Shown piece by piece: positions 1 through 7,023 of a stretch of 64,000 bases of DNA (position 1 is the first letter of the stretch; each line of letters begins with the position of its first letter). A model generated the notes under the pieces. That model searched no databases. It worked only from the letters and a program-made list of their open reading frames with translations, and was not told the DNA's origin. The stretch is from Candidatus Nomurabacteria bacterium (GTDB taxonomy: Bacteria; Patescibacteriota; Saccharimonadia; Saccharimonadales; Saccharimonadaceae): the NCBI GenBank assembly GCA_031257295.1, contig JAIROX010000001.1, forward strand, positions 62,001-126,000, read 5' to 3'. A program made the translations under genes and the position numbers.

Positions 1-148
1 GGGCTTCGGGCTCGTCAGGTTCTGTCAAAGCCTCTTCTGCAGGCTCGGCCACCGGTTCCGGAGCTTCTTCCAATGGTTCTGGCGCGAGATTAGTGTCTGG
101 CGCATCATCATGCTGCCAGTAGTTTGCGCCATTTTTATCTGGTTCCAT
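1..148 (-). CDS. Unknown acidic, proline-rich protein (N-terminal part, cut by window edge)
   Basis: An open frame reads leftward from an ATG at 148 and runs off the window edge without a stop (49 codons visible). The visible N-terminus begins MEPDKNGANYWQHDD and is then dominated by Glu, Pro and Ala. This is a low-complexity acidic region typical of a disordered cytoplasmic tail or linker; no domain is visible. The start is favoured because a -10 box (TATACT) lies 6 bases upstream, the arrangement seen at many other genes in this window. I do not recognise the family. Confidence 0.6.
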   Translation of the reverse strand, partial: MEPDKNGANYWQHDDAPDTNLAPEPLEEAPEPVAEPAEEALTEPDEPEA

Positions 149-154
149 AGTTCC

Positions 155-160
155 AGTATA
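155..160 (-). promoter_or_regulatory. -10 box for leaderless start at 148
   Basis: TATACT on the minus strand, 6 bases before the ATG. Transcription would start at or next to the start codon. No convincing -35 was seen. Confidence 0.45.
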
Positions 161-171
161 TAACATAAGCG

Positions 172-201
172 TTAAAAAGTAACCCCCGGCTTAGCCGAGG
201 G
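172..201 (-). terminator. Rho-independent terminator of the PlsC-like gene
   Basis: On the minus strand an 8-bp stem (CCCTCGGC / GCCGGGGG, one mismatch) with a TAA loop is followed by TTACTTTTT. It lies just past the stop of the leftward acyltransferase gene. Confidence 0.75.
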
Positions 202-214
202 ATTGCTTTTAACT

Positions 215-1135
215 TTACGAATACCAGTAGTCTACTGGTATCAAGTTCTCCATACTACGGAGGACTTGTGTGTCCGGGCGGGCGCCTAACTCAAGCATGG
301 GCACCGGCTTGCCGATAGCCATGCCGTAGGGAATGAAAAGATTCAACTTATCAAAACCCCACCAGCACCAGTTCGGCAAAGTAACACCAACTGGGATGAT
401 GTCGGTGTTAGCGCCTAGCTTGGCACGCTTAGCTGCCACGGTCAGCACCCCGACAGTAGGCGACACCTTACGGCCATCAGCACTTCTGCCAGTTTCGCGC
501 TGGGCTTGGTCCACCCACAAGTGACGTTGGCGACCTGCCGACTGAGCCACTATGCTCATGCCGCCAGACTCTGTCAGCTCTAGGAGTCGTTCGACATAGC
601 GTTTATCTAGAGCTACTTTGAGCTTTTCTAGATCAGCGCTGGCTTCGAGTCGTTGCATAGTCTTCGGCGTTAGCATCGGCACTAGTATAATGTCGATCCG
701 CCTGAGCTTGCTAACAAACCCGCTCATCTCCTCAAACCAGGGGAGATTCACCGGCACTAAGACCGGCTTGTTTGGGAAAGTTAGGATCGCCCAGACTAAC
801 GCTACTAACGGATCCGTCAGCGATGGGTGGTTGATAACGATGACTTTACCGCGGTCATCGGCCACACCATCGCAGTAACCCTTAGCGCGAAAGGGGAATA
901 TCCGCTTCCACTGTCGCGCCACCTTGACGCGACGCCCCGCCCAGAGCTCCGGGTTTTCGGCCGCCGCTTTCAAGAAACTCGCCGGAAACAGTGTCTTCGA
1001 GAACAGCCAACGTGATATGCGCCCTGTTGCCGCCATGTCACGCTTTAATTCTAGGCCACCTGGCAGCTCTGCCAGAATAGTTTTTTCGCCTGTCGAAACT
1101 GTCTCGACAAGCCTATCTGTAATTTCAAAATTCAT
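215..1135 (-). CDS. PlsC-like glycerolipid acyltransferase family protein
   Basis: Probable membrane-associated acyltransferase of the PlsC/LPLAT superfamily, which moves an acyl chain onto a glycerol-phosphate or similar acceptor. The core sign is an NHPSLTDP block near residue 102, which fits the catalytic HX4D motif, set in a hydrophobic strand-like context (VIVINHPSLTDPLVALVW). The later motifs (FxEGxxS, P-loop-like VPV) are poorly conserved, so the substrate is open. The protein is 306 aa. The start at 1135 is chosen because AAGGAGGTG sits 5 bases upstream; a longer frame to 1189 lacks such a site. The gene stands alone between a terminator and a tRNA gene. In an organism with few lipid-synthesis genes it may remodel scavenged lipids (inference). 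Confidence 0.7.
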   Translation of the reverse strand: MNFEITDRLVETVSTGEKTILAELPGGLELKRDMAATGRISRWLFSKTLFPASFLKAAAENPELWAGRRVKVARQWKRIFPFRAKGYCDGVADDRGKVIVINHPSLTDPLVALVWAILTFPNKPVLVPVNLPWFEEMSGFVSKLRRIDIILVPMLTPKTMQRLEASADLEKLKVALDKRYVERLLELTESGGMSIVAQSAGRQRHLWVDQAQRETGRSADGRKVSPTVGVLTVAAKRAKLGANTDIIPVGVTLPNWCWWGFDKLNLFIPYGMAIGKPVPMLELGARPDTQVLRSMENLIPVDYWYS

Positions 1136-1227
1136 GAATACACCTCCTTGTCGAGACAATGATTTTAAATTACTCCCACGTATAGCCACATACTAAAACA
1201 ATCCGGGCGATATGTCCAGATTGTTTA

Positions 1228-1320
1228 TGGCGGAGGAGGGGAGATTCGAACTCCCGCACCAGGTCTCCCCGATCTAACGATTTAGCAAACCGTCCCCTTC
1301 AGCCACTTGGGTACTCCTCC
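1228..1320 (-). tRNA. tRNA-Ser (anticodon GCU)
   Basis: Cloverleaf on the minus strand with a 7-bp acceptor stem GGAGGAG/CTCCTCC, discriminator G and encoded CCA. The anticodon loop reads TTGCTAA, giving GCU. The long variable arm expected of a class II tRNA is present, as is the GGTTCGAAT-type T loop (here AGTTCGAAT). Confidence 0.95.
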
Positions 1321-1355
1321 AGACGGTCTAACTACCAGATTATATCATAGAAGTG

Positions 1356-1384
1356 TAGACCAACCACATATTTTGTGCTATATT
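1356..1384 (+). promoter_or_regulatory. Promoter for the lone pilin-like gene
   Basis: TAGACC, a 17-base spacer, then TGC-TATATT (extended -10). The start point would fall near 1391, leaving about 20 bases of leader that carries an AAGGAA ribosome site 8 bases before the ATG at 1413. Confidence 0.5.
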
Positions 1385-1412
1385 TTAGTTAGAATTTCAA
1401 GGAACCATCTAT

Positions 1413-1832
1413 ATGAAAACATCGATCAAGACAACCCTTATCAAATACGCGGTGGCCGTAAGCGCAGGTGCTACGCTTGCCAGTGGCAAAGTATTAGCAG
1501 CCGCTAGTGGTGTAACAGGTGGTATTTCGGGCGGCGCCAACGCTGCACGTGGTGATGGCCAGCCTAGCGACCTATTTGGTAACACCGGTATATTTACGCA
1601 AATTACTAATACTATCCTGTTCATTGTCGGCGCGCTGAGTGTTATCATGCTAATCTACGGCGGCTTACGCTACATCATCTCTGGTGGTGACAGCAAAAAG
1701 GTGACTGATGCTAAAAACACCATCATGTACGCCATCATCGGCCTGATCATCGCCGTACTGTCTTATGCAATCATCAACTTCGTGATTCGCGCTTTTGCCG
1801 ACCAAGGCAGTGGCGGCAGCCTAGAAGTTTAA
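1413..1832 (+). CDS. Type IV secretion pilin-like protein (TrbC/VirB2-like), lone copy
   Basis: A 139-aa protein with an N-terminal signal-type segment (residues 1-30, ending in VLAAA) and two hydrophobic helices near 65-85 and 105-125. Between them lies the signature LIYGGLRYIISGGDSKKV, a short positively charged loop rich in Gly and Ser. This helix-loop-helix form matches small VirB2/TrbC-like pilin subunits. It closely resembles the seven genes at 6.1-9.3 kb, especially the hallmark GALSVIMLIYGG, so it is a dispersed paralogue. It has its own promoter and a terminator after it, so it can be expressed separately from the main array. Exact role (major or minor subunit) cannot be read from sequence. 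Confidence 0.8.
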   Translation: MKTSIKTTLIKYAVAVSAGATLASGKVLAAASGVTGGISGGANAARGDGQPSDLFGNTGIFTQITNTILFIVGALSVIMLIYGGLRYIISGGDSKKVTDAKNTIMYAIIGLIIAVLSYAIINFVIRAFADQGSGGSLEV

Positions 1833-1850
1833 TCGTTTTTTGGGCAAAAT

Positions 1851-1877
1851 CTAAACCCCCTCACAGAGGGGGTTTAG
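1851..1877. terminator. Bidirectional terminator between convergent genes
   Basis: Perfect 11-bp stem CTAAACCCCCT / AGGGGGTTTAG with a 5-base loop. It sits between the rightward pilin gene and the leftward GAPDH gene and probably serves both. The T-run is weak on each side. Confidence 0.7.
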
Positions 1878-1895
1878 TAATGTGCTGAGGTTAGG

Positions 1896-3011
1896 TTAGG
1901 CAGGGAGCGGGCAGTTTAGAGCTGCCAGCGCCAGGTGATACGCATACGCGTATTCATTGTCGTAACCGGCCACAATCTGGACGGTGCCGCCAATGACTAC
2001 AATCTGGCCAGGTGCCACTACAGATGTCTCGCTACGGTCAACCACGTAGCTAGATATCATTGTCTGGCGGTGACTCACTCTAAGCAACCGCCGAATCCGG
2101 TTGTTGCCAAATTCGTTCAGGGCTTCAAGTACCGATTCTTTAGTTAGGCCTTTAGCATTGCCAAATTCCATGACAAGGCAAAGGATTGAACCATTTTCTA
2201 CCGGCACTCTACAGGCTATCCCCGTAGTCTGCTTAAGTTCTGGGAAAATTTTTTGCAAACTTTTGGTAGCACCAGTATCGGTTACTACTATGTTATTAAG
2301 CCCTGCAAAAGAATTCTCTAACTTACCACTGTTACCGTCGAGCATTTTCTGGCTATTGGTAACAGCGTGGGTGGTGTTCAAAAAGACACTCTCCGGGTAA
2401 CCAAAAGTTTCTCCTAAAGCGTAAACAATTGGTGCGGCAGCATTTGTGGTGCAACTGGCCAGTGACACAAACGGTAGTCCGGTGTCTTGATCGCCGTTGA
2501 TATCATAAATAATCAACGGGGTGTCGTCCTTGGCCGGTGCCGACATTAAGACTTTCCTGGCGCCCGCGTCGATAAAACCTTGCGCTTTTTCGGCGGTCAA
2601 GAACCTGCCAGTGGCGTCGATAACAACGTCCACGCCAAGCTTTTTCAGCGGCAGTTTGGCCGGATCGGGCTGGGCATATACTGGCACTTCAAAGTGCCTG
2701 CCGTCTCTGTACCTACGAAAAATTAAGAACCCGATACAACCATCTGCGTCTGCGCAGTCATCCGTATCACGATATCTGACCTCAAACGGGAATCTCCCGT
2801 GCGTAGAATCATGGTCGATTCTTTCTGCAATATCAGCCAAGTTCTTAGGACCGCTTGCGCTCACCCCGGCAAGCTTGCTTAATGCGTCCGAAAGATAGTC
2901 GGCATTTTCGGTTCCGTTTGAGTTAGCCGGATTGTCCATGCTAGCTATAGCCCATAAGACGCACGTGAAAATTCGGCCGCCTAGTCCGGCCATAAAGATC
3001 CTGTTCATCAT
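1896..3011 (-). CDS. gap: Divergent glyceraldehyde-3-phosphate dehydrogenase
   Basis: GAPDH oxidises glyceraldehyde-3-phosphate to 1,3-bisphosphoglycerate in glycolysis. Family signs are clear: HDSTHGRF near residue 67, DATGRFLTAEKA, KVLMSAPAKDD, the catalytic ASCTTNAAAP (Cys nucleophile), HAVTNSQ with the active-site His, TGATKSLQKIFPELK, and a C-terminal YDNEYAYAYHLA. Departures from the usual enzyme: the N-terminal Rossmann loop reads AGLGGRIF instead of NGFGRIGR, the segment after it is longer and Asn/Ser-rich, RVPVENGSI replaces RVPTPNVSV, and WYDNEWGYS has become GYDNEYAYA. At 371 aa it is longer than the usual ~335. The start is supported by GGAGGAG 5 bases upstream. Either a fast-evolving true GAPDH or one with shifted cofactor preference. 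Confidence 0.85.
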   Translation of the reverse strand: MMNRIFMAGLGGRIFTCVLWAIASMDNPANSNGTENADYLSDALSKLAGVSASGPKNLADIAERIDHDSTHGRFPFEVRYRDTDDCADADGCIGFLIFRRYRDGRHFEVPVYAQPDPAKLPLKKLGVDVVIDATGRFLTAEKAQGFIDAGARKVLMSAPAKDDTPLIIYDINGDQDTGLPFVSLASCTTNAAAPIVYALGETFGYPESVFLNTTHAVTNSQKMLDGNSGKLENSFAGLNNIVVTDTGATKSLQKIFPELKQTTGIACRVPVENGSILCLVMEFGNAKGLTKESVLEALNEFGNNRIRRLLRVSHRQTMISSYVVDRSETSVVAPGQIVVIGGTVQIVAGYDNEYAYAYHLALAALNCPLPA

Positions 3012-3129
3012 TTTTCTCCTCCATTTTTAATGTGCAATGATTTACGCTAATACTCTAACAGCTTTGGTATACATAGCCAAGCATAAAGGGAATGGATAGT
3101 AAGCGAGGCAGAGACCGGGCCGGGCGTGG

Positions 3130-3135
3130 TACAAT
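3130..3135 (+). promoter_or_regulatory. -10 box for tRNA-Ser(UGA)
   Basis: TGG-TACAAT, an extended -10 form, lies 10 bases before the mature 5' end of the tRNA. Confidence 0.5.
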
Positions 3136-3145
3136 AGGTAGGCAC

Positions 3146-3233
3146 GGAAGGGTGACCGAGTGGTTTAAGGAGCCTGTCTTGAAAACAGGTGAGGGGCAAC
3201 TCTCCGAGGGTTCGAATCCCTCCCCTTCCGCCA
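3146..3233 (+). tRNA. tRNA-Ser (anticodon UGA)
   Basis: Acceptor GGAAGGG/CCCTTCC, discriminator G and encoded CCA. The anticodon loop CTTGAAA gives UGA. A long variable arm and GGTTCGAATCC T arm are present. Confidence 0.95.
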
Positions 3234-3270
3234 ATTTAATGCAGGAGTCTTTTGGCTCCTGTATTAAATT
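3233..3270 (+). repeat. Long hairpin directly after tRNA-Ser
   Basis: AATTTAATGCAGGAGTC pairs with GGCTCCTGTATTAAATT (G-T wobbles allowed) around a TTTT loop. It begins at the last A of the tRNA CCA. There is no T-run after it, so it may be a processing or stalling structure rather than a classical terminator. Confidence 0.7.
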
Positions 3271-3272
3271 GA

Positions 3273-3420
3273 TGGAGTAGGGATGAGAACCCGTACTTTT
3301 GCGGAGCAAAAGGGGGTTCGGTGGAGCGCCGTGCAGCCAAAGAAGGTGCCCAAAGGGCACTTTCTTTGGCAAACAAGCGGAAGAGTGAGCGTAGCGAGCG
3401 ATATCCCTCTCTCTCCGCCA
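3273..3420. other. Multi-hairpin folded element ending in CCGCCA
   Basis: The 148-base stretch holds two strong hairpins: GAACCC-CTTTTGC / GCAAAAG-GGGTTC at 3287-3319, and a 16-bp stem GCCAAAGAAGGTGCCC / GGGCACTTTCTTTGGC at 3336-3370. The outer edges can also pair (GGAG and AGGGAT near 3274-3284 with ATCCCT and CTCC near 3403-3416), giving a closed junction. The right end, CTCTCCGCCA, looks like a tRNA 3' end. There is no coding signal. It could be a mobile palindromic element, a decayed tRNA-Ser copy or a structured RNA. Confidence 0.45.
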
Positions 3421-3453
3421 GGAAGAATCGACTGGGTTTTACACCTAGTTGTT

Positions 3454-4695
3454 TTAATCTAGCGCCCGATACTTTTCAGTCATGCTGAGCAGGCTAGCAG
3501 CGGCGGCAATGGCAAAACCGGTGTAAAACGCTGGCAAGTTGCCAAACGCCAAGGCAACCAGAAGAACAGCTAGCCAAGCTGCGAGCTTGAACCAGCTATC
3601 CAGGTAGGACACCATGGCCATATAAGCAAATCGCGTGCTATTGTCACTGTCAGCATCATCATAAAACCCTTTAGAAATAGGGATGTGGTTAGCTGTGCTA
3701 ACTACTTCGTGGGCAATGTTAAGGCCCAAAGCACCAGTATACGAACGGATAAACATTCGGGCCAAGTAAAACAGTGCACCAAAAACCGCACCCAGCCTGA
3801 GAAGTTTGCGGCCGAACCTCTTATCTACAAGGCGACCAATCAAAATCGCCGCCACAATAGAAGATACCACTGACAATGACTGCAAAACACCCACCCCCAC
3901 ATACATAGTGGCCGGCCCCAAGATAACGATGGCCACGAAAATCGGCCAAAGTGGGTTGTACATAGTAAGCTCCATACCCGAGAAAGCGTAGGCTACAGCG
4001 TTGCGGCGATACTTTTTGAAATCTAGCTTGCGCAGGTTGAGCTTTTGCTTGGTCGGCACGGTTTCGCGCGAGCGTAGCAACGGCACGATTGCCACCAACA
4101 TGAAAGCCAGACCAACCAAGAAAATATACTTGCTGCCAAACAAAACCGCCACCGCACCAGCTAGTAATGGGCCAACTATGGTACCAACCTTTTCAACAGC
4201 CTGCAGGTAACCAATTTGTTTGCCCTCGTGCTTCAGGTTATGAATTTTCGAGAACTCACCATTTTTTGGCACCACCGTAAAACTGTGGATCATGCCGAGA
4301 ACACTACCCAGCAGCCAGATCGGCCAGTGTACCAGCTCCATCGATAAGGACATTACCTGAGACAGCGCAGTGACTAAAAAGCCAATCGACATGGTTTTTT
4401 TAGGGCCAATCTGGGCCATGATCTTACAAACCAAGAAATCTAGGCCGAAAATCCGCAGCACAAAATACCACACCATCATGTGGCAAACGGTGGCGAACGA
4501 GCCAGTTAGTTGCCAGATGTAGAGCGGGCCAAAAAGGCCTGTCATGGCTATCGACAGGTTGTGAATCATCATGGCGATGTAGATGCGCGCCATTTCGCTC
4601 ATTTTAATGTGGCGCCAAAAGTGGCGGCGCGGGAGTTTTGGACGGGGAATATTAGTTTTTAGCATATCTGTTTTAATCCTAGCATACCAAGACAT
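3454..4695 (-). CDS. Major facilitator superfamily transporter-like membrane protein
   Basis: A 413-aa polytopic protein with about 12 hydrophobic segments, starting near residue 35 after a basic cytoplasmic N-terminus (PRPKLPRRHFWRH). An MFS-type loop between helices, GRLVDKRFGRKLLRLGAV, is seen near residue 295, matching the G-x-x-x-D-R-x-G-R-R pattern at a cytoplasmic loop. A matching loop in the first half is degenerate (CKIMAQIGPKKTMSIGF). Substrate cannot be assigned. The ATG at 4695 is preferred over the adjoining GTG at 4698; a downstream ATG at 4662-4665 is possible. The ribosome site is weak for all. It is co-oriented with and 50 bases downstream of the ComF-like gene, so the two may be co-transcribed. 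Confidence 0.75.
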   Translation of the reverse strand: MSWYARIKTDMLKTNIPRPKLPRRHFWRHIKMSEMARIYIAMMIHNLSIAMTGLFGPLYIWQLTGSFATVCHMMVWYFVLRIFGLDFLVCKIMAQIGPKKTMSIGFLVTALSQVMSLSMELVHWPIWLLGSVLGMIHSFTVVPKNGEFSKIHNLKHEGKQIGYLQAVEKVGTIVGPLLAGAVAVLFGSKYIFLVGLAFMLVAIVPLLRSRETVPTKQKLNLRKLDFKKYRRNAVAYAFSGMELTMYNPLWPIFVAIVILGPATMYVGVGVLQSLSVVSSIVAAILIGRLVDKRFGRKLLRLGAVFGALFYLARMFIRSYTGALGLNIAHEVVSTANHIPISKGFYDDADSDNSTRFAYMAMVSYLDSWFKLAAWLAVLLVALAFGNLPAFYTGFAIAAAASLLSMTEKYRALD

Positions 4696-4748
4696 CACTC
4701 AACAATACCGGCGATATCGGCGTTAGCTACATTGTAGCATAGTGTCAG

Positions 4749-5408
4749 CTATTTGTCAATAGACTGACGAGCTACCACTGCCACCCAAACACGCTTAGCC
4801 CCTGCAGCTTTTAGCACCTTAGCCGCCTCTGTAACCGTGGCGCCAGTGGTGCAAGTGTCATCAATGATCAGATAAGGTACCTTAGGGTCAAGAACGGCAG
4901 AGCAGGCGAAAGCTTCTTTAGCCTGAGCGCGGCGAACCCGAGCACTTTTGCCAAACTGCACGGTATTGTTTTTACGACGTAGTAGCTCCTTGTGCGCACA
5001 GCCTTTAAACTTGGCCAGCCGCCTGGCCACCAGCTTAGTATGGTCAAAGCCGCGCTGGCGAATATGCCCTGGAATGGTGGGAATCGTCACAACTACGGTG
5101 CTGGCCGGCAAAATCGGCAGGCAAGTGCTAAGAGCCTCGGCAATTGGCCCAGCCGCCGCTCGCACAGACTCAAACTTGTACGTATCAAGTAGGCTCTTTA
5201 GCACGCCCTCGCGGCTAGAAACTTGCCAAGACTTTTCAAACGGCAGGCAACAACGCCGGCAACGGTCCGCGATAGTCCCACCGCACTTTAGACAATAGTT
5301 TTGGCTATCAGAACATGCATCTTGCAAGCAATTGGCGCAAACCACTTGGCCTTTGACGCCGCAGCCCAGGCAGTAGTGCGGTGCTAGCAGTATAAAAAAC
5401 TTATCCAT
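4749..5408 (-). CDS. comF: ComF-family phosphoribosyltransferase-like protein
   Basis: A 219-aa protein with two Cys-rich zinc-binding motifs at the N-terminus (CLGCG...CANC near residues 14-30 and CLKCG...CRRCC near 39-55). These are followed by a type I PRTase fold with the PRPP-binding motif LIIDDTCTTGAT near residue 178. This is the ComF/GntX architecture. ComF proteins support natural DNA uptake and, in other bacteria, work with the PriA helicase; whether this one does is unknown. AAGGA lies 6 bases before the ATG. The -10 for this gene overlaps the -10 of the divergent hsp20 gene. Confidence 0.85.
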   Translation of the reverse strand: MDKFFILLAPHYCLGCGVKGQVVCANCLQDACSDSQNYCLKCGGTIADRCRRCCLPFEKSWQVSSREGVLKSLLDTYKFESVRAAAGPIAEALSTCLPILPASTVVVTIPTIPGHIRQRGFDHTKLVARRLAKFKGCAHKELLRRKNNTVQFGKSARVRRAQAKEAFACSAVLDPKVPYLIIDDTCTTGATVTEAAKVLKAAGAKRVWVAVVARQSIDK

Positions 5409-5424
5409 TCGTATCCTTCAGCTA

Positions 5425-5453
5425 TTGACCACCATATTCTTTATGATTATAAT
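5425..5453. promoter_or_regulatory. hsp20 promoter, with shared symmetric -10 for comF
   Basis: Rightward: TTGACC, exactly 17 bases, TATAAT (5448-5453). Leftward: TATAAT read on the minus strand from 5451 to 5446. Together they form the 8-bp palindrome ATTATAAT at 5446-5453, so polymerase cannot occupy both promoters at once. The leftward one has no good -35. Confidence 0.75.
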
Positions 5454-5487
5454 ATATCTAAGGTATAAAGCCTAAGTGGAGGAAATC

Positions 5488-5952
5488 ATGGCTCGTAAAC
5501 AAAATAACGATCTTTTGATGGAAGATGAATTGGCTGCTGCGTTCTTGAGCGAAGACGAACAGCTGGTTGATGATCCTATCGAAGAGCAAGTTCAAGAAGA
5601 AAGCTGGGACGGTGCAGACGAAGACTTTCCAGGTCAGTTGGCAGTTGATGTCTATGAAACAGCCGACAAGCTAGTTGTCAAAGCTCGCACAGCCGGTGTA
5701 GACAAAAAAGATCTAGATGTTAGCATCTCAGACAACATTTTAACTGTCAGCGGCACATTGAGCGGCGGCGAAGATGCTGGTGCTACTAACTGGCACTTGC
5801 AGGAATGCTATTGGGGCGAATTTAGCCGCACCATTGCGCTCCCAGTGCCTATCAAAGAAGAAGAAGTTGAAGCCGTGCTGAAGGATGGCGTGCTAACCAT
5901 CACCTTCACAAAGGTTAAACAAGAACAAGCCAAAAAGATTAAAGTTCTATAG
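5488..5952 (+). CDS. hsp20: Hsp20 / alpha-crystallin small heat shock protein
   Basis: A 154-aa ATP-independent holdase chaperone that binds unfolding cytosolic proteins. The alpha-crystallin domain spans about residues 50-150, with DVYETADKLVVKARTAGV, the conserved DLDVSISDNILTVSG, and the family motif LKDGVLTITFTK near the end. The first 45 residues are very acidic and probably disordered. GGAGG lies 5 bases before the ATG at 5488; the GTG at 5476 overlaps this ribosome site and is unlikely. A strong promoter (TTGACC-17-TATAAT) drives it and a terminator follows, making it a single-gene unit. No CIRCE or HAIR operator was seen. Confidence 0.92.
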   Translation: MARKQNNDLLMEDELAAAFLSEDEQLVDDPIEEQVQEESWDGADEDFPGQLAVDVYETADKLVVKARTAGVDKKDLDVSISDNILTVSGTLSGGEDAGATNWHLQECYWGEFSRTIALPVPIKEEEVEAVLKDGVLTITFTKVKQEQAKKIKVL

Positions 5953-5993
5953 TTAGTTGGGCGGGCCAAAGCTGACAACACTTATTGGTGATG

Positions 5994-6025
5994 AACTACA
6001 CTCAGGAAACTGGGTGTAGTTTTGT
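5994..6025 (+). terminator. Terminator of hsp20
   Basis: AACTACAC / GTGTAGTT stem followed by TTTTGTT on the plus strand. Confidence 0.8.
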
Positions 6026-6036
6026 TAACAACCGCA

Positions 6037-6069
6037 AACTAAAAGTGCGGCCCCTTTACGGGGCCGCAC
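6037..6069 (-). terminator. Terminator of the pilin-like operon
   Basis: On the minus strand GTGCGGCCCC / GGGGCCGCAC (10 bp, 5-base loop) is followed by TTTTAGTTT. It closes the leftward pilin operon. Confidence 0.85.
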
Positions 6070-6089
6070 CTAACTATAATCTCCAGATA

Positions 6090-6506
6090 CTAATTGCCGC
6101 TGAAGCTTCCCACCACAAAGTTAACAATAGCATAAGCCAAGATGGCTACGATCAAGCCAACAATGGCGTACATAATGGTGTTTTTAGCGCTTGTGACCTT
6201 AGCCGTGTCGCCAGCCGAGGTGGTGTATTTGATACCGCCGTAAATCAGCATGATAACGCTAATAGCACCGACCAGGAACAATACCACATTGATAATAATC
6301 GTAAATACTCCATCAGCACCAAATAATTCCTTCTGGTTAGAACCTGCGCCTGCACAGTCATTATTGACGCTACCGCCAACTCCCTGTGAAGGATCGCAAG
6401 TGTCTGCGTAAGCGCTAGTGAATGGCAAAGCAACCGCACCGGCTATCAAAACCATAGCAGCGACCGCCATCATTCTAGTTGTTATAAATTTGACTTTTTG
6501 TAACAT
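6090..6506 (-). CDS. Type IV secretion pilin-like protein (array copy 7)
   Basis: A 138-aa protein: signal-type N-terminus (residues 1-34, ending TSAYADTC), a short Cys-containing periplasm-type segment, and two hydrophobic helices flanking the loop KYTTSAGDTAKVTSAKNTIMYAIVG. It shares the core GAISVIMLIYGGIKYTTSAGD with its neighbours and the lone copy at 1413, consistent with a VirB2/TrbC-like subunit. AGAGGAA precedes the ATG. It is the last gene of the array and is separated from the one before by 78 bases that hold a possible internal promoter (TGG-TATAAT at 6545-6553), so it may be made at a different level. Confidence 0.82.
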   Translation of the reverse strand: MLQKVKFITTRMMAVAAMVLIAGAVALPFTSAYADTCDPSQGVGGSVNNDCAGAGSNQKELFGADGVFTIIINVVLFLVGAISVIMLIYGGIKYTTSAGDTAKVTSAKNTIMYAIVGLIVAILAYAIVNFVVGSFSGN

Positions 6507-6544
6507 ATTTCCTCTTATTATCTTATTAATAATTCATTAACCTA

Positions 6545-6553
6545 ATTATACCA
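6545..6553 (-). promoter_or_regulatory. Possible internal promoter in the pilin operon
   Basis: Extended -10 TGG-TATAAT on the minus strand, about 40 bases before the ATG at 6506. No good -35. Confidence 0.45.
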
Positions 6554-6584
6554 CAAACCTATTTGTTGGCTAGCCTGATAGACG

Positions 6585-7013
6585 CTACTTAGATATGTTT
6601 GTGACTACGAAATTGACGATGGCGTAGGCTAGAAGCGCCACAACAAGGCCGATAATAGCATACATAATAGTATGCTTAGCTGAAGTGATCTTGGAGCTGT
6701 CACCAGCTGATGTGGTGTAGCGGATGCCACCGTAAATCAGCATAATAACGCTTAGGGCACCGATAATAAACAATGCTACATTGATAACGGTCTTGATGAT
6801 ATCGGGCAGGCTATTAGTGTTACCGCTCTCGCCGGCCTGTACACCTTTATCTAAGCCATTATCCGCATTGTTAATTTTGTTTTTGCCATCAAGACACGTG
6901 GTCAGAGCTTTGCCAGTTTTACCAGAGCAATCAGCCGCGAGAGCCGACGGTGCCAAGAATAAGCCTGCTGTTAATAATAGAGCGGCACTTATGATGATTT
7001 TTTTTAGTTTCAC
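6585..7013 (-). CDS. Type IV secretion pilin-like protein (array copy 6)
   Basis: A 142-aa protein with a signal peptide (ending in APSALAAD), a polar segment with two Cys (DCSGKTGKALTTCLDG), then the two-helix core with LIYGGIRYTTSAGDSSKITSAKHTIMYAI. This core is nearly identical to copy 5, indicating recent duplication, while the polar N-terminal domains differ. The start is a GTG with AGGAGG 5 bases upstream. Probable membrane-inserted subunit of the neighbouring VirB-like machine. Confidence 0.82.
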   Translation of the reverse strand: MKLKKIIISAALLLTAGLFLAPSALAADCSGKTGKALTTCLDGKNKINNADNGLDKGVQAGESGNTNSLPDIIKTVINVALFIIGALSVIMLIYGGIRYTTSAGDSSKITSAKHTIMYAIIGLVVALLAYAIVNFVVTNISK

Positions 7014-7023
7014 TATTCCTCCT

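Noticed and set aside
3055-3372. A 105-codon frame on the minus strand and a 62-codon frame on the plus strand across tRNA-Ser
   Set aside because: They cover the tRNA gene itself; the EGEGFEPSESCPSPVFKT-like text is a well-known false protein produced by reading tRNA-Ser as coding.
5476-5487. GTG at 5476 as start of hsp20
   Set aside because: This codon lies in the GGAGG ribosome site of the ATG at 5488.
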